This document shows positions 63,483-64,000 of a stretch of 64,000 nucleotides of DNA, piece after piece. The notes below the pieces were generated by a model. It was given only the letters and a program-made list of their open reading frames with translations, was not told the origin of the DNA and searched no databases. Each line of letters begins with the position of its first letter. The stretch's first letter is position 1. This DNA is from Actinomycetales bacterium Actino_02. GTDB taxonomy: Bacteria > Actinomycetota > Actinomycetes > Propionibacteriales > Propionibacteriaceae. The position numbers and the translations under genes were made by a program. The DNA lies in contig LUYM01000006.1 in NCBI GenBank assembly GCA_001603275.1, positions 386,532 to 450,531 on the forward strand, written 5' to 3'.

Positions 63483-64000
63483 ATGAAGGTCCTACGTTTC
63501 TACGCCCCCGGCGATGTGCGGATCGAGGACGCCCCGATCCCGCAGATCACTGCGGACGAGATCCTGCTGCGGGTGCGCAACTGCTCCACCTGCGGCACCG
63601 ACGTGAAGATCTTCCATAACGGGCATCAGAACCTCACTCCGCCGCGGGTGATCGGCCATGAGGTGGCCGGCGAAGTGGCCGAGGTCGGCGCCAATGTCTC
63701 CGGGTGGTCCGTCGGCGACCGGGCCCAGGTGATCGCTGCCGTGCCGTGCGGTGAGTGCTACGAGTGCCGCAAGGGCTGGATGGCAGTCTGTGCGAACCAG
63801 ACCTCCATCGGCTACCAATACGACGGTGGCTTCGCCGAATACATGGTCGTCCCGCAGGCCGTGCTGAAAGTGGACGGGCTGAACCGGATTCCCGAAGGGG
63901 TCGGCTTCGATGAGGCGTCCGCTGCCGAACCGTTCGCCTGCGCCATCAACGCCCAGGAGCTGCTCGGCATCGAGGCCGGCGACACCGTGGTGGTGTTCGG
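63483..64000 (+). CDS. Zinc-dependent medium-chain alcohol dehydrogenase, N-terminal part (runs off window)
   Basis: 172 residues visible. The GroES-like N domain with catalytic zinc ligands in NCSTCGTDVK and IGHEVAGEV, and the structural zinc cysteines CGECYECRKGWMAVC. The start of the Rossmann domain (GIEAGDTVVVFG) is reached at the window end. The sorbitol/threonine-dehydrogenase branch is likely. As it follows mtlF by 2 bases, it may oxidise mannitol 1-phosphate or another polyol phosphate in place of the usual MtlD (inference). Incomplete at the 3' end. Confidence 0.85.
   Translation, partial: MKVLRFYAPGDVRIEDAPIPQITADEILLRVRNCSTCGTDVKIFHNGHQNLTPPRVIGHEVAGEVAEVGANVSGWSVGDRAQVIAAVPCGECYECRKGWMAVCANQTSIGYQYDGGFAEYMVVPQAVLKVDGLNRIPEGVGFDEASAAEPFACAINAQELLGIEAGDTVVVF

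Overview
The window is chromosomal DNA from a high-GC Gram-positive bacterium. The evidence is codon use dominated by G/C at third positions, HspR-type heat-shock operators, a class E sortase, GT87 membrane mannosyltransferase-like genes, a GlxA-type AraC regulator and many leaderless-looking genes. Actinomycetota is well supported. Propionibacteriales/Propionibacteriaceae is my best guess and rests on overall gene flavour only. I saw no rRNA, tRNA, CRISPR array, prophage or complete insertion sequence.

Layout. 1-11573: the end of a surface-polysaccharide (Wzx/Wzy-type) locus. It has a glycosyltransferase tail, flippase, polymerase, a low-molecular-weight phosphatase opposite a Wzz/tyrosine-kinase protein, then three exported proteins (CBM-like plus beta-helix, lipoprotein, large propeller/LamG/PKD protein). 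11590-13216: deoC and a GlxA-type regulator. 13367-18908 (minus): a two-component system in an operon with a GT39-type and a GT2-GtrA membrane glycosyltransferase. 19094-21679: sortase E, its small membrane partner, a GT2, acylphosphatase and a phosphoribosyltransferase. 21788-27772: a tightly overlapping amine/omega-amino-acid catabolic operon (amine oxidase-like flavoprotein, cupin, MmsA, class III aminotransferase, semialdehyde dehydrogenase). 27952-32493 (minus): MarR plus MFS efflux, proline dehydrogenase, CBS and YbaK proteins, HAD hydrolase. 33540-37541: dnaK-grpE-dnaJ-hspR under two HspR operators, with clpB (45050) under an identical operator. 38586-40141: a divergent LysG/LysE exporter pair. 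40238-44995: four tandem GT87 paralogues. 47641-54422: housekeeping genes (methyltransferases, pyrE, lemA, Sir2, dedA, trmH). 54566-60956: fba, a DUF559 gene, a fused kinase/aminotransferase and purA. 61307-64000: mannitol PTS (mtlA, mtlF) and the start of a zinc dehydrogenase.

The least ordinary signals are these. (1) A DUF559 nuclease-like gene is bracketed by two 66-bp quasi-palindromic elements with GATTTGC/GCAAATC ends. (2) A lone methyltransferase gene is bracketed by about 60-bp inverted repeats built from GGGGAC hairpins; related hairpins occur at three other sites (18994, 27774, 50068). (3) A 953-residue kinase/M23-like/phospho-lyase-type fusion. (4) Four tandem GT87 genes. (5) A shared symmetric -10 between dedA and trmH that would give two leaderless mRNAs, and a general TANNNT-N6/7-start pattern. 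(6) Matching leader sequences upstream of mtlA and mtlF.
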